Source of the DNA: Pseudarthrobacter enclensis
GTDB lineage: Bacteria > Actinomycetota > Actinomycetes > Actinomycetales > Micrococcaceae
Length of the DNA: 64,000 bases
NCBI RefSeq assembly: GCF_030811655.1
Contig: NZ_JAUSRE010000001.1
Location: forward strand, 124,001 to 188,000
Reading direction: 5' to 3'
Shown one piece after another: positions 8,367 to 18,523 of the stretch. Numbering within the stretch: position 1 is the stretch's first letter; each line of letters opens with the position of its first letter. A program made the position numbers and the translations under genes. A model generated the notes under the pieces. That model saw only the letters and a program-made list of their open reading frames with translations. It ran no database searches and had not been told where the DNA came from.

Positions 8367-9926
8367 TCAGGCTGCGGCCACTGCCTGGAAGTGCCGTTCG
8401 ATGAGGCCCTTGATGTCCTCGTGGCATCCGCCGCAGCCGGTGCCGGCGCGGGTGGCCTTGGAGACGTCCGTGACCGTGGAGCAGCCGTCGGCCACCGCTG
8501 CCGTGATGGCAGCACCGCTCACCCCGGCGCACCGGCATACGGTACCGGCGGGGTCGGCGGAGGCTCCCGGCAGCTGGTCCGGCCCGTCGAGGCGCAGCAG
8601 CAGTGACCGGTCGGCCGGCAGCTCGGCGCCGCGTTCGAAGAGCCCCACCAGTTCAGCGGCGGTCCGCGGCACGCCCACGGCTACAAGGCCTTCGAGCACG
8701 CCTCCGCGCGTGGTCATCTTGACGTACCGGCCATGTTCCGGATCCGCCCATTGGGCCACCTGCAGGCGCGGCCTGCCCGCTGCCGCTCCCGCCGTGAGGG
8801 CTTCTTCGTCCCAGGGGTCCGCCGAGTTGTCGCCGGCCACGGCCATGGTCATTCCGCGTGCCTTGAGTACCACGACGCCGGGCTGTTCCGCGGGCAGCGC
8901 GGGCAAAAGTTCCGCCCCCGCAGCTGAGCCCTCCGCAAGGAGGGTGAGATATTCGGCCAGCCATTCGGCCTGCCGCCATCCCGGGCCCACAAGCCCGGAC
9001 GGCCCCTTGCTGTTGCGGCATTCGGCGCAGCCCGGATCCGGGCAGCGGACTTCGGCGCAGTCTCCGATGGCGAAGATGTGCGGTTCGTGGTGCGCCCGCA
9101 GCCGGTGGTCCACCAAAATCCCGGTGCCGGTGGACAGGCCGCAGCCCTCGGCCAGCTCTGTCCGGGGACGCACGCCGCACGAGATGACCAGGAGGTCGCC
9201 GTCAATCGCGGAGCCGTCGTCGAGCAGCAAGGCCGAGAAGCCGCCGTCGGGCGCGTTGTGCTCAACCCCGGTGGAGCGGGCGTTGCCCGCCACCCGGACG
9301 CCGCACCGGCGAAGCCCGGCGGCCAGGACCGCCCCGCCGCCCCGGTCGATGCTGCGGCCCAGCGGATGCGGCCCGTTGTGGACCACGGTGACGGTGGCGC
9401 CTTCTTCGGCTGCCGCCAGCGCGGTTTCCAGGCCCAGGACGCCGCCGCCCAGTACCACCACCCGCTTGCCGCCGTCCACCGCCTCCCGGAGTACGGCGGC
9501 GTCGCGGAGGTCGCGCAGTGCCGTGACCCCGGCGGGCAGGACGGGGGAGGACGGGTCCGGATTGATGCCAGTGAGGTTGGGGATCACCGGCCGGGACCCG
9601 GTGGCAACCACCAAGCGGTCGTAGTGGACCGTCGCACCGTCCGAGAGCAGGACCTGCTGCCGCGCCCTGTCGACGCGCCTGGCCCGGAGTCCCAGGCGGA
9701 CGTCCACTCCCTGGGCAGCCAGATCTGCGGCATCGGCAAGGGCCAATGCGTCCGCGGTGGTCCGGCCGACGCCGAGGTCGGCGACCAGGACCCTGTTGTA
9801 CGCAGCTTCAGCCTCCGCGCCCACCACGGTGAGCCGGACGTGGCCTCCGCGGACTGCTGGCAGGAGTTCGTCCACCAGCCTGGCGGCCACCGGGCCGAAT
9901 CCCACGATGACAATCTGCTCGCTCAT
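8367..9926 (-). CDS. NirB-like FAD oxidoreductase with BFD [2Fe-2S] domain, nitrate reductase electron-transfer subunit
   Basis: 519-residue NAD(P)H-dependent flavoprotein, probably the electron donor (NasB-like) to the adjacent molybdopterin nitrate reductase. The N-terminal FAD motif is IVIVGFGPVAARLV, the NAD motif VVVLGGGVLGLETALA lies near residue 150, and the second FAD motif is IFAIGDCAE near 290, followed by a small Cys-rich insert (CPDPGCAEC). The C-terminal BFD-like [2Fe-2S] site is CRCAG with CGGC about 35 residues later. It corresponds to the front half of NirB without the siroheme part. ATG 9926 overlaps the upstream nasC stop by four bases (ATGA), implying translational coupling. 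Confidence 0.85.
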   Translation of the reverse strand: MSEQIVIVGFGPVAARLVDELLPAVRGGHVRLTVVGAEAEAAYNRVLVADLGVGRTTADALALADAADLAAQGVDVRLGLRARRVDRARQQVLLSDGATVHYDRLVVATGSRPVIPNLTGINPDPSSPVLPAGVTALRDLRDAAVLREAVDGGKRVVVLGGGVLGLETALAAAEEGATVTVVHNGPHPLGRSIDRGGGAVLAAGLRRCGVRVAGNARSTGVEHNAPDGGFSALLLDDGSAIDGDLLVISCGVRPRTELAEGCGLSTGTGILVDHRLRAHHEPHIFAIGDCAEVRCPDPGCAECRNSKGPSGLVGPGWRQAEWLAEYLTLLAEGSAAGAELLPALPAEQPGVVVLKARGMTMAVAGDNSADPWDEEALTAGAAAGRPRLQVAQWADPEHGRYVKMTTRGGVLEGLVAVGVPRTAAELVGLFERGAELPADRSLLLRLDGPDQLPGASADPAGTVCRCAGVSGAAITAAVADGCSTVTDVSKATRAGTGCGGCHEDIKGLIERHFQAVAAA

Positions 9927-12148
9927 GAGGCCTCCGTCGTTTGCAGTTGGCGGGCGGAACCGGGCGCAGGCACCGGCCGCACCCATACCGTGTTGAATTT
10001 GAATTCGGGCATCCCGGAGACGGGGTCCGTGGCGGCTTCGGTCAGCCGGTTGGCGCTTTCGGAGCCGGGGAAGTGGAAGGGCAGGAAGACCGTCTCGGGG
10101 CGGATGGTCGTACTGAGTTCGGCCCGGCACAGCACTTCGCCGCGCCCGTTGGAGACGGACACCAGTGATCCGTCCGTGATGCCCAGGGCCTCTGCGGCCG
10201 CCGGGTGGAGCTGGGCCCTGGCCTCGGGCTGGGCGGCGACGAGCTCGGCGACCCGGCGGGTCTGGGCGCCGGACTGGTAATGCTCCAGGAGCCGGCCGGT
10301 GATGAGGGTCATGGGTGTGCCGGCGGGGTCCGTTGCCAGTCCTTCGGGAGTACGACGGCGGCGCGGCGCCACCGGGACCAGGACCGCCTTGCCGTCGGGG
10401 TGGGCAAAGCCGTCCCGGAACAGTCGCGGGGTTCCGGTGCTGCCTGCCGGGTAGGGCCAGTAGGCCGCTTCGCCCCGGTCCAGCATGGCGTAGTCGATGC
10501 CGGAGTAGTCGGCCAGTCCGCCGGCGGAGGCGAGCCGCAGTTCCTCGAAGACCGTTTCGGGATCCTCGCTGTAGGTGGAGGGTGCGTCCAGCCGCTCCGC
10601 GAGCCGGGCCATGATCCACAGTTCGCTGCGGGCACCGGCGGGAGGGGAGATGGCGCGGCGGCGGCGGAGGACGCGTCCCTCCAGGTTGGTCAGGGTGCCG
10701 TCCTCTTCGGCCCACTGGAGGACGGGAAGGATGAGGTCCGCCTCCGCGGCGGTTTCGGACAGGAAGAAGTCGCAGACCACCAGGAAGTCCAGGCTCCGCA
10801 GTCCCTGGATCACGGCGTTGGCGTCAGGTGCTGCCACCGCGATGTTGGAGGCGTGGACGAAAAGGCACCGGACGCCGTCGGGCTTTCCGAGTGACTGCAG
10901 CAGCTGCACGGCGGGCAGGCCCGGGCCGGGGATCATGTCTTCGGGAACGCCCCAGACGGCGGCGACGTGCGCGCGGGCTGCGGGGTCCGTGATTTTGCGG
11001 TACCCGGGCAGCTGGTCCGCCTTTTGGCCGTGTTCACGGCCGCCTTGGCCGTTGCCCTGGCCCGTGAGGGTGCCGTACCCGCTGCGGGCCGAGCCGGGCA
11101 GGCCCAGCAGGAGGCTGAGGTTGATGGCGGCAGTGGCGGTGTCGGTTCCGTCCACGTGCTGTTCCACGCCCCGGCCGGTGAGGATGTAGCTGCCGCCGTT
11201 GCGGGCGCCGGCCGCGAGTATCCGGGCGGTGTCGCGGATCAGCTCCGCGGGGACACCGGTGATGGACTGGACGCGTTCGGGCCAGAAGGCGTTCACGCTG
11301 CGGACCACGGCGTTGTAGCCCGAGGTGCGCTCCTGGATAAAGGCGGCGTCCGCCAGGTTTTCGTGGATGACCACGTGGGAAAGGCCCAGCAGGAGGGTGA
11401 GGTCGGTGCCCGGGAGGGGCTGAAGGTGGAGCCCGCCGCCGTCGGCCGTGAAGGCTGCCGTGGCGGACCGGCGCGGATCCACCACGATCAGTCCGCCGGC
11501 GTCACGGGCGCCCTTGAGGTGCTGCACGAACGGCGGCATGGTTTCGGCAACGTTTGATCCGAGCATCAGGATGGCGCTGGCCGTATCCAGGGCCTCGAGC
11601 GGGAAGGGCAGGCCGCGGTCCACGCCGAAGGCGCGCATGCCTGCGGCGGCTGCGGAGGACATGCAGAACCTGCCGTTGTAGTCGATGCGGGAAGTTCCCA
11701 GGGCCAGCCGGGCGAACTTGCCCAGCTGGTAGGCCTTCTCGTTGGTGAGGCCGCCGCCGCCGAAAACGCCGACGGCGTCCGCGCCGTGGCGGGCCTGAGT
11801 GTCCTTCACGGCTCTGGCAGCCAGATCCAGGGCCTGGTCCCAGCCGATGGGCCGGTGCACGCCGTCGGCGCCCTTCAGCAGGGGGTCGGTGATCCGGCCC
11901 GCGTGGTTCAGGAGGGAAGCCGAGGTCCAGCCCTTCCGGCACAGGCCGCCTCGGTTCGTGGGAAAGTCCCGGCCCTGGACCTCAACCTGCGCTCCCGGGA
12001 CGGCTGCTGCTGCCGGGCTGGTTCCAGGAAGTACAGGCGCGGGGCCCGGCCCCGGCTGTGAAGCCGGGGCCAGGTCCGCGCGGGGAGTGAGCGTCATGGC
12101 GCACTGCAGCGCGCAATATGGGCAGTGCGTGTCGGCGCTTTTGGGCAT
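9923..12148 (-). CDS. nasC: Assimilatory nitrate reductase catalytic subunit (Mo-bis-MGD)
   Basis: 741-residue molybdopterin oxidoreductase reducing nitrate to nitrite in the cytoplasm. The N-terminal [4Fe-4S] motif is HCPYCALQC with the fourth Cys in GLCRKG around residue 72. Between them is an unusually Pro/Ala-rich insert of about 45 residues (PASQPGPGPAPV). Further family segments are VFGGGGLTNEKAYQLGKFAR, NGRFCMSSA, SNVAETMPP and the C-terminal molydopterin-dinucleotide-binding domain (LITGRLLEHYQSGAQTRR). Middle gene of narK-nasC-nasB: narK stops two bases upstream and nasB overlaps by four. Confidence 0.93.
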   Translation of the reverse strand: MPKSADTHCPYCALQCAMTLTPRADLAPASQPGPGPAPVLPGTSPAAAAVPGAQVEVQGRDFPTNRGGLCRKGWTSASLLNHAGRITDPLLKGADGVHRPIGWDQALDLAARAVKDTQARHGADAVGVFGGGGLTNEKAYQLGKFARLALGTSRIDYNGRFCMSSAAAAGMRAFGVDRGLPFPLEALDTASAILMLGSNVAETMPPFVQHLKGARDAGGLIVVDPRRSATAAFTADGGGLHLQPLPGTDLTLLLGLSHVVIHENLADAAFIQERTSGYNAVVRSVNAFWPERVQSITGVPAELIRDTARILAAGARNGGSYILTGRGVEQHVDGTDTATAAINLSLLLGLPGSARSGYGTLTGQGNGQGGREHGQKADQLPGYRKITDPAARAHVAAVWGVPEDMIPGPGLPAVQLLQSLGKPDGVRCLFVHASNIAVAAPDANAVIQGLRSLDFLVVCDFFLSETAAEADLILPVLQWAEEDGTLTNLEGRVLRRRRAISPPAGARSELWIMARLAERLDAPSTYSEDPETVFEELRLASAGGLADYSGIDYAMLDRGEAAYWPYPAGSTGTPRLFRDGFAHPDGKAVLVPVAPRRRRTPEGLATDPAGTPMTLITGRLLEHYQSGAQTRRVAELVAAQPEARAQLHPAAAEALGITDGSLVSVSNGRGEVLCRAELSTTIRPETVFLPFHFPGSESANRLTEAATDPVSGMPEFKFNTVWVRPVPAPGSARQLQTTEAS

Positions 12149-12149
12149 G

Positions 12150-13562
12150 TTAGACGTGTCCCATCGCGTTCCGGCCGGCCTTGCGGATGTAGCAGGTCCA
12201 GCAGACCAGCAGCATCAGGATGTAGGCGCCGACGAATCCGTAGAAGGCCGGGGTGTAGGAGCCGCTTGCGGTGCTGGAGGCATTCAGGACCTGGGGAATC
12301 ACGAAGCCGCCGTATGCACCGATCGCGGAGATCAGGCCGAGCGCCGAGGACGCCAGGCGCTGGGTGGCCACGGAATCTGCGCCCTTCCGTGCGGCCCGGC
12401 TGGACGTGGCGAAGATGACCGGGATCATCCGGTATGTTGCGCCGTTGCCGAATCCGCTGGCGGTGAAGAGCATCAGGAAGAGGACCAGGAAGAGCGGAAA
12501 GTTCTTCAACGGCAGGGTCCAGATCATGGTCAGTGTGATCACGGCCATGGCCCCGAATGCGGAGACTGTCATCCTGGCCCCGCCCATGCGGTCCGCCATG
12601 CGGCCGCCGTACGGGCGTGCCAGGGAGCCCACCAGCGGGCCGAGGAATGCCAGGGACAATGCCACGGTCCCCACAGAGATGGAGGAGAACGCGGGGAAGT
12701 AGTCCTTGATCAGCTTGGGGAAGACCCCCGCGAAGCCAATGAACGAGCCAAAGGTGCCGATGTACAGCAGCGCCATGATCCACAGGTGCGGCTCCTTGAG
12801 CGCCGCCACTGAGCCGGCCACGTCCCCCTTGGCGCTCGTGAGGTTGTTCATGTACTTGAAGGCGCCGAACGCGGCAATCAGGATGAATGGAACCCACATC
12901 CATCCGGCCATGGGAAGGTTCACCGTACCGGCGGCCAGCAGGGTGACCACTATGGGAACGGCAAGCTGCGCGACGGCTGCGCCCAGGTTACCCCCGGCGG
13001 CGTTCAGTCCCAGCGCCCAGCCCTTCTCCCTGGCCGGGTAGAAGAAGGTGATGTTGGCCATCGAGCTGGCAAAGTTGCCGCCGCCGAAGCCCGCCAGGGC
13101 TGCCACCAGGAGCATTACGCCGAACGGCGTCCCGGGGTTGGAGACGCAGAGGGCCAGCCCGGTGGAAGGGATCAGGAGCAGCAGGGCGGAGACGACCGTC
13201 CAGTTGCGGCCGCCGAAGCGGGGAACCATGAAGGTGTAGGGGATGCGGAGCGTTGCCCCCACCAAGCTGGGCATGGAGATGAGCCAGAAGATTTCGGAGG
13301 TGGAGAACGTAAAACCGGCGGCCGGCAGCTGGACCACCACAATGGACCAGAGCTGCCACACCACGAAGCCGAGGAACTCGGCGAAGATGGACCAGTTCAG
13401 GTTCCGCCGTGCGATGGCGCGGCCGGCCGACTCCCACTGTTCCTTGTTCTCGGCGTCCCAGTTGGCAATCCATCGGCCGGGGCGGAACTCAAGGACAGGG
13501 GTGTCTGTGGTGCGGGCGGGGCCGGGCTGCACGGCGGCCTCGACGGTGCGGTCAACAGTCAC
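12150..13562 (-). CDS. narK: Nitrate/nitrite transporter, NarK-type MFS
   Basis: 470-residue major facilitator superfamily permease with about 12 hydrophobic segments. The nitrate signature regions are visible (GGGNFASSMANITFFYP near residue 150 and GPLVGSLARPYGGRMADRMGG near 315). It probably imports nitrate for the reductase genes immediately downstream (gap of one base before nasC). The start is GTG 13562, with AGGAGGT centred about nine bases upstream, a near-perfect ribosome-binding site. It begins with an extended polar N-terminus of about 60 residues. A weak GlnR-like pair of pentamers lies about 75 bp upstream. Confidence 0.93.
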   Translation of the reverse strand: MTVDRTVEAAVQPGPARTTDTPVLEFRPGRWIANWDAENKEQWESAGRAIARRNLNWSIFAEFLGFVVWQLWSIVVVQLPAAGFTFSTSEIFWLISMPSLVGATLRIPYTFMVPRFGGRNWTVVSALLLLIPSTGLALCVSNPGTPFGVMLLVAALAGFGGGNFASSMANITFFYPAREKGWALGLNAAGGNLGAAVAQLAVPIVVTLLAAGTVNLPMAGWMWVPFILIAAFGAFKYMNNLTSAKGDVAGSVAALKEPHLWIMALLYIGTFGSFIGFAGVFPKLIKDYFPAFSSISVGTVALSLAFLGPLVGSLARPYGGRMADRMGGARMTVSAFGAMAVITLTMIWTLPLKNFPLFLVLFLMLFTASGFGNGATYRMIPVIFATSSRAARKGADSVATQRLASSALGLISAIGAYGGFVIPQVLNASSTASGSYTPAFYGFVGAYILMLLVCWTCYIRKAGRNAMGHV

Positions 13563-13634
13563 GGGTTACCTCCTTCAAGGGGATGATGTTCCTCCCAAGG
13601 TAGGGACGGCGCGTTTCGCGGACCGTCGATGTTT

Positions 13635-13650
13635 GTTAACGAGCTGTGAC
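13635..13650 (-). promoter_or_regulatory. Possible GlnR-type site upstream of narK
   Basis: On the minus strand GTCAC, six bases, TTAAC. The first pentamer fits gTnAC exactly and the second matches GaAAC in three of five positions. It is much weaker than the nirB box and is included because of the shared pathway. Confidence 0.3.
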
Positions 13651-13732
13651 TTTTGCCTATCCGCCCACTGCCGGCCGCGTGAGGCCACCCTCACGGACCA
13701 GAAAATGAGACACGCAACACAGGTCCGGATAG

Positions 13733-13758
13733 TGGACGTTTCGTCCATTGACTGGACG
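13733..13758 (+). promoter_or_regulatory. Inverted-repeat operator plus extra half-site upstream of the MHS transporter
   Basis: Perfect 15-bp inverted repeat TGGACG-TTT-CGTCCA at 13733-13747, followed by a third TGGACG half-site at 13753-13758. A possible -10 (TAAGAT, 13767-13772) lies just downstream, so the site would overlap the -35 region. No regulator gene is adjacent. Confidence 0.45.
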
Positions 13759-13843
13759 TGGCGAAGTAAGATCGAACTCTAACTACTCGCGCCGGGAGGC
13801 AGGCTTCCCCTGTGCCCGGCCGGTCTCACGAAAGCGTTTACCT

Positions 13844-15253
13844 ATGTCATCCACCGATACCACCGCGCTGCCTGGTGCACAGCAGCCGGTGAATTCCCGC
13901 GGCCGGGTCATCGTGGCCAGCCTGATCGGCACCACAGTGGAGTTCTACGACTTCTACGTCTACGCCACAGCCGCAGTGCTCGTCTTCCCGAAGCTCTTCT
14001 TCCCCAGCGCCAACGAAACCACGCAGCTGCTGAGCTCGTTTGCCGTCTTCGGCGTGGCCTTCATCGCCCGCCCCCTCGGCTCCATCGTCTTCGGGCACTT
14101 CGGCGACAAGTTCGGCCGCAAGGGCACGCTGGTGGCGTCGCTGCTGACCATGGGTATAGCAACATTCCTGATCGGCTGCCTGCCCACGGCGCTGGTGCCG
14201 GGCTGGGAGTTCTGGGCCCCGGCGCTGCTGGTGGTCCTGCGCTTCGCCCAGGGCCTGGCGCTCGGCGGTGAATGGAGCGGCGCCGCGCTGCTGGCCACGG
14301 AGAACGCCCCGGCCAACAAGCGCGCCATCTACGGCACCTTCCCCCAGCTGGGTGCCCCGATCGGCTTCATCATCGCCAACGTCATCTTCCTTGTGGCCAG
14401 CTACACCCTGACGCCCGAGGCCTTCGCGGCATGGGGCTGGCGCGTGCCGTTCCTGCTTAGCGCCGTCATGGTCATCCTGGGGCTCTACGTCCGGCTCAAA
14501 CTGATCGAAACGCCCGCCTTCACCAAGGTGGTGGAATCCAACGAGGTGGCAAAGCTTCCGCTGGGCCGCGTCTTCAGGACCAGCTGGCGCCAGCTGATCC
14601 TGGGCACCTTCATCATGCTGGCCACCTATGTGCTCTTCTACCTGATGACCACGTTCACGCTGACCTACGGCACCAAGCCCACCCTGGAAGGCGCCAAGGC
14701 GGCAGCCGAAAAGGCAGGGAAGCCCATGTCCGAGGCCGCTGCTGCCGCGTTCGTTCCCGGCCTGGGCTACAGCCGCAACGACTTCCTCTGGATGCTGATC
14801 GCCGGCGTCGTCTTCTTCGGCATCTTCACCCTGGTCTCCGGGCCCCTGGCCGAGAAATACGGCCGCCGCAAGATGCTGATCGCTGTCACCGCCGGCATCT
14901 TCGTCTTCGGCCTGCTGTTTGTCCCGCTGTTCAGCGGCGGCTTCGTGGGCACGATGGGCCTGCTGATCCTCGGGTTCTCGCTCATGGGCCTCACTTTCGG
15001 GCCCATGGGAGCGCTGCTGCCGGAACTGTTCCCCACGAACGTCCGCTACACCGGTTCGGCCATCAGCTACAACTTCTCCAGCATCCTGGGTGCCGCGGTG
15101 GCCCCGTTCATCGCCGTGGCCCTGTGGGAGCAGGCAAAGGGAAGCCCCTTCCTGGTGGGTGTCTACCTGACCGCCATGGCGGTGCTGACCCTGATCGCGC
15201 TGTTCCTCACCCGCGAAACCCGCGACGTCGACTACGAGAACAACGTGGCCTGA
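13844..15253 (+). CDS. MFS transporter, metabolite:H+ symporter (MHS) family
   Basis: 469-residue proton-coupled importer with about 12 membrane segments, of the ShiA/KgtP/ProP-type MHS family. Family marks are the N-terminal GTTVEFYDFYVYATAA, the loop 2-3 motif GHFGDKFGRKG, the RFAQGLALGGEWSGAALLATE segment, and the central loop SGPLAEKYGRRK. An Ala/Lys-rich loop (GAKAAAEKAGKPMSEAAAAA) lies between helices 7 and 8. Substrate cannot be read from sequence; organic acids, osmolytes or aromatics are possible. ATG 13844 is the start that gives the conserved N-terminus. It is a single-gene unit with a strong downstream terminator. Confidence 0.88.
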   Translation: MSSTDTTALPGAQQPVNSRGRVIVASLIGTTVEFYDFYVYATAAVLVFPKLFFPSANETTQLLSSFAVFGVAFIARPLGSIVFGHFGDKFGRKGTLVASLLTMGIATFLIGCLPTALVPGWEFWAPALLVVLRFAQGLALGGEWSGAALLATENAPANKRAIYGTFPQLGAPIGFIIANVIFLVASYTLTPEAFAAWGWRVPFLLSAVMVILGLYVRLKLIETPAFTKVVESNEVAKLPLGRVFRTSWRQLILGTFIMLATYVLFYLMTTFTLTYGTKPTLEGAKAAAEKAGKPMSEAAAAAFVPGLGYSRNDFLWMLIAGVVFFGIFTLVSGPLAEKYGRRKMLIAVTAGIFVFGLLFVPLFSGGFVGTMGLLILGFSLMGLTFGPMGALLPELFPTNVRYTGSAISYNFSSILGAAVAPFIAVALWEQAKGSPFLVGVYLTAMAVLTLIALFLTRETRDVDYENNVA

Positions 15254-15264
15254 CACCCCTGGAA

Positions 15265-15299
15265 AATGCCCGGCGGACCCTGGTGGTCTGCCGGGCATT
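15265..15299. terminator. Strong terminator hairpin
   Basis: 15-bp arms AATGCCCGGCGGACC and GGTCTGCCGGGCATT (a single G-T wobble pair) around a 5-base loop. It lies between convergent genes, with flanking A and T residues on both sides. Confidence 0.85.
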
Positions 15300-15323
15300 C
15301 TCTTGCCCAGCGGGGTACAGCGA

Positions 15324-16055
15324 TCAGCGGGAGTAGCGGGCCACGAAGTTCTTCAGCACCGTCATCGGTTCGGTGACCGTGAATCTGCGGGCGTTGGCCA
15401 TCAGTTCCTCGGCGGACTCGGGCGGAAAGTACCCGGCGTGCCGGTAGATGTCGATGCGCGTCACCAGGCCGTCAGTGTCCAGCTCCGGGTGGAACTGGGT
15501 GGCGTACAGGTTTGTCCTGATGCGGAACATGTGGACGGGGCAGGTGGCGGAGCTGGCCAGCAGCACCGCGTGCCTGGGCAGCAACCTCACGGCCTCCTTG
15601 TGTCCGGTCAACGCCGTGAAGGCCTGTGGCATCCCCTGCAGGATGGGGTCCTGCAGTCCTTCTTCGGTCAGTTCCACCTCCACCGCGCCCAGCGGCTCGC
15701 CATAGGTGCGGTCAATTACGGCGCCCTGGTGGCTGCCGAGCGTGCCCACCCCGTAGCAGGCCCCCAGGAACGGGAAGTCGAGGGCAACCAGCTGGTCCAG
15801 GAGGGCGGACAACTCGCGTTCCACCCGGTGCTGGACCGGGCTCTTATGCTCCGGCGGGTCGCTGGAGGTGAACGGGCTGCCCCCCACGATCACGCCGGAG
15901 TACCGTGACAGGTCCAGGGCCGGCAGGGGCGCGGCTTCGAGCCGGACCCGGTGCAGCTCCCGCTCGTCCAGTCCGCCATACCTCAGGTACGCGGCGTACT
16001 CGTCCTCGGCGGCGGCATCCTCCGCCCGGGAGGCCAGGAGCAGGAAAGGCAGCAT
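15324..16055 (-). CDS. Class I glutamine amidotransferase-like protein
   Basis: 243-residue GATase-1 domain protein of the GMP-synthase-like stand-alone type. The nucleophile is Cys100 in the elbow LGACYGVG, and the His-Glu pair is in TQFHPELD; all three triad residues are present. The oxyanion segment VIVGGSP is also visible. Such proteins hydrolyse glutamine or gamma-glutamyl compounds, and the physiological acceptor here is unknown. The gene stands alone between a terminator and the NTF2-like gene on the same strand (77-bp gap). Confidence 0.85.
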   Translation of the reverse strand: MLPFLLLASRAEDAAAEDEYAAYLRYGGLDERELHRVRLEAAPLPALDLSRYSGVIVGGSPFTSSDPPEHKSPVQHRVERELSALLDQLVALDFPFLGACYGVGTLGSHQGAVIDRTYGEPLGAVEVELTEEGLQDPILQGMPQAFTALTGHKEAVRLLPRHAVLLASSATCPVHMFRIRTNLYATQFHPELDTDGLVTRIDIYRHAGYFPPESAEELMANARRFTVTEPMTVLKNFVARYSR

Positions 16056-16132
16056 GAGCTAAGTCTGCCTCCTGGCGCAGCTGCCCGCCAGCACGCGGCA
16101 GGCGGGCCCGGAGCCAGGCGGCAGGGAACGGT

Positions 16133-16570
16133 CTAGGCAGGCGGCTGCATCAGCGACCGGCGGGACTGTGGCCGGGCCGCCGGGTCCGCGTGGCGGTGCA
16201 CCAGCTTCCAGTAGCCTTCCTCGCGCCGGAAGATGCTGGTCACGCGGAGCGCGAACTCCTCGGTGGCAGCCGCCTGGTCCAGCCGTGCCCGGAAGTGTTC
16301 GGTCTCCACCAGGTAGGCGGTGTCACGGGCGGTGTAGGAGACCACGGTATCGAAGCCCAGCATTTCGCCGTCCCGGAACTGCCGGGCGGCCTGGTCCAGC
16401 CGGGCTTCCACCTGCGCCCAGCCGCGGGCAATGCCGCCGAACGGATTGGCAAGGGTGACGTCATCGAGCCTTGAGTACAGGTCCTTGATGGGTGCCGGGT
16501 TGCCCCGGGTGATCTCGGGGACCGCCTGGTGGTAGCGGTCCACTTCTTCCTGGAAGCTTGGTGCGAGCAT
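16133..16570 (-). CDS. NTF2-like/SnoaL-fold protein
   Basis: 145-residue protein with the small cone-shaped NTF2-like fold, similar to ketosteroid-isomerase/DUF4440 proteins (RGNPAPIKDLYSRLDDVTLANPFGG, then a C-terminal strand set ending WKLVHRHADP). Such proteins bind small hydrophobic ligands or act as isomerases/hydrolases; nothing in the sequence fixes the substrate. It begins 17 bases after the accA3 stop on the same strand, so it is probably cotranscribed with the carboxylase. No signal peptide or membrane segment. Confidence 0.8.
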   Translation of the reverse strand: MLAPSFQEEVDRYHQAVPEITRGNPAPIKDLYSRLDDVTLANPFGGIARGWAQVEARLDQAARQFRDGEMLGFDTVVSYTARDTAYLVETEHFRARLDQAAATEEFALRVTSIFRREEGYWKLVHRHADPAARPQSRRSLMQPPA

Positions 16571-16587
16571 GGCTGGGCGGCCGCTTT

Positions 16588-18393
<1,806 letters not shown>

Positions 18394-18417
18394 GGCGTCT
18401 CCTTCTTTCCTTCAGGG

Positions 18418-18423
18418 AGCCTA
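18418..18423 (-). promoter_or_regulatory. -10 element of accA3
   Basis: TAGGCT on the minus strand, 24 bases before the TTG start, leaving room for a leader carrying the AAGGAG ribosome site. The TTGTAG-n5-CTACAA repeat lies about 60 bp further upstream. Confidence 0.45.
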
Positions 18424-18473
18424 GCGCGGTTTTGAGGGTTCCGCCGATATTACTTGCGGAATCCGCGTGTAAA

Positions 18474-18510
18474 GCGGCCCTCCTTTGTAGGGAAGCTACA
18501 AGGAGGGCCG
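18474..18510. terminator. Hairpin between maf and accA3
   Basis: Inverted repeat CGGCCCTCCTTTGTA / TACAAGGAGGGCCG (one bulged T) fourteen bases after the maf stop. It is the likely maf terminator. Its centre (18485-18501) also reads TTGTAG-GGAAG-CTACAA, which recurs upstream of accB, so it may double as an operator. Confidence 0.6.
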
Positions 18511-18523
18511 TAAATGAAGTGCT

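Noticed and set aside
8367..10715. Upstream in-frame extension of the NirB-like oxidoreductase by about 260 residues
   Set aside because: The extension overlaps nasC out of frame and is Arg/Pro-rich; the FAD motif begins four residues after ATG 9926, which overlaps the nasC stop by four bases.
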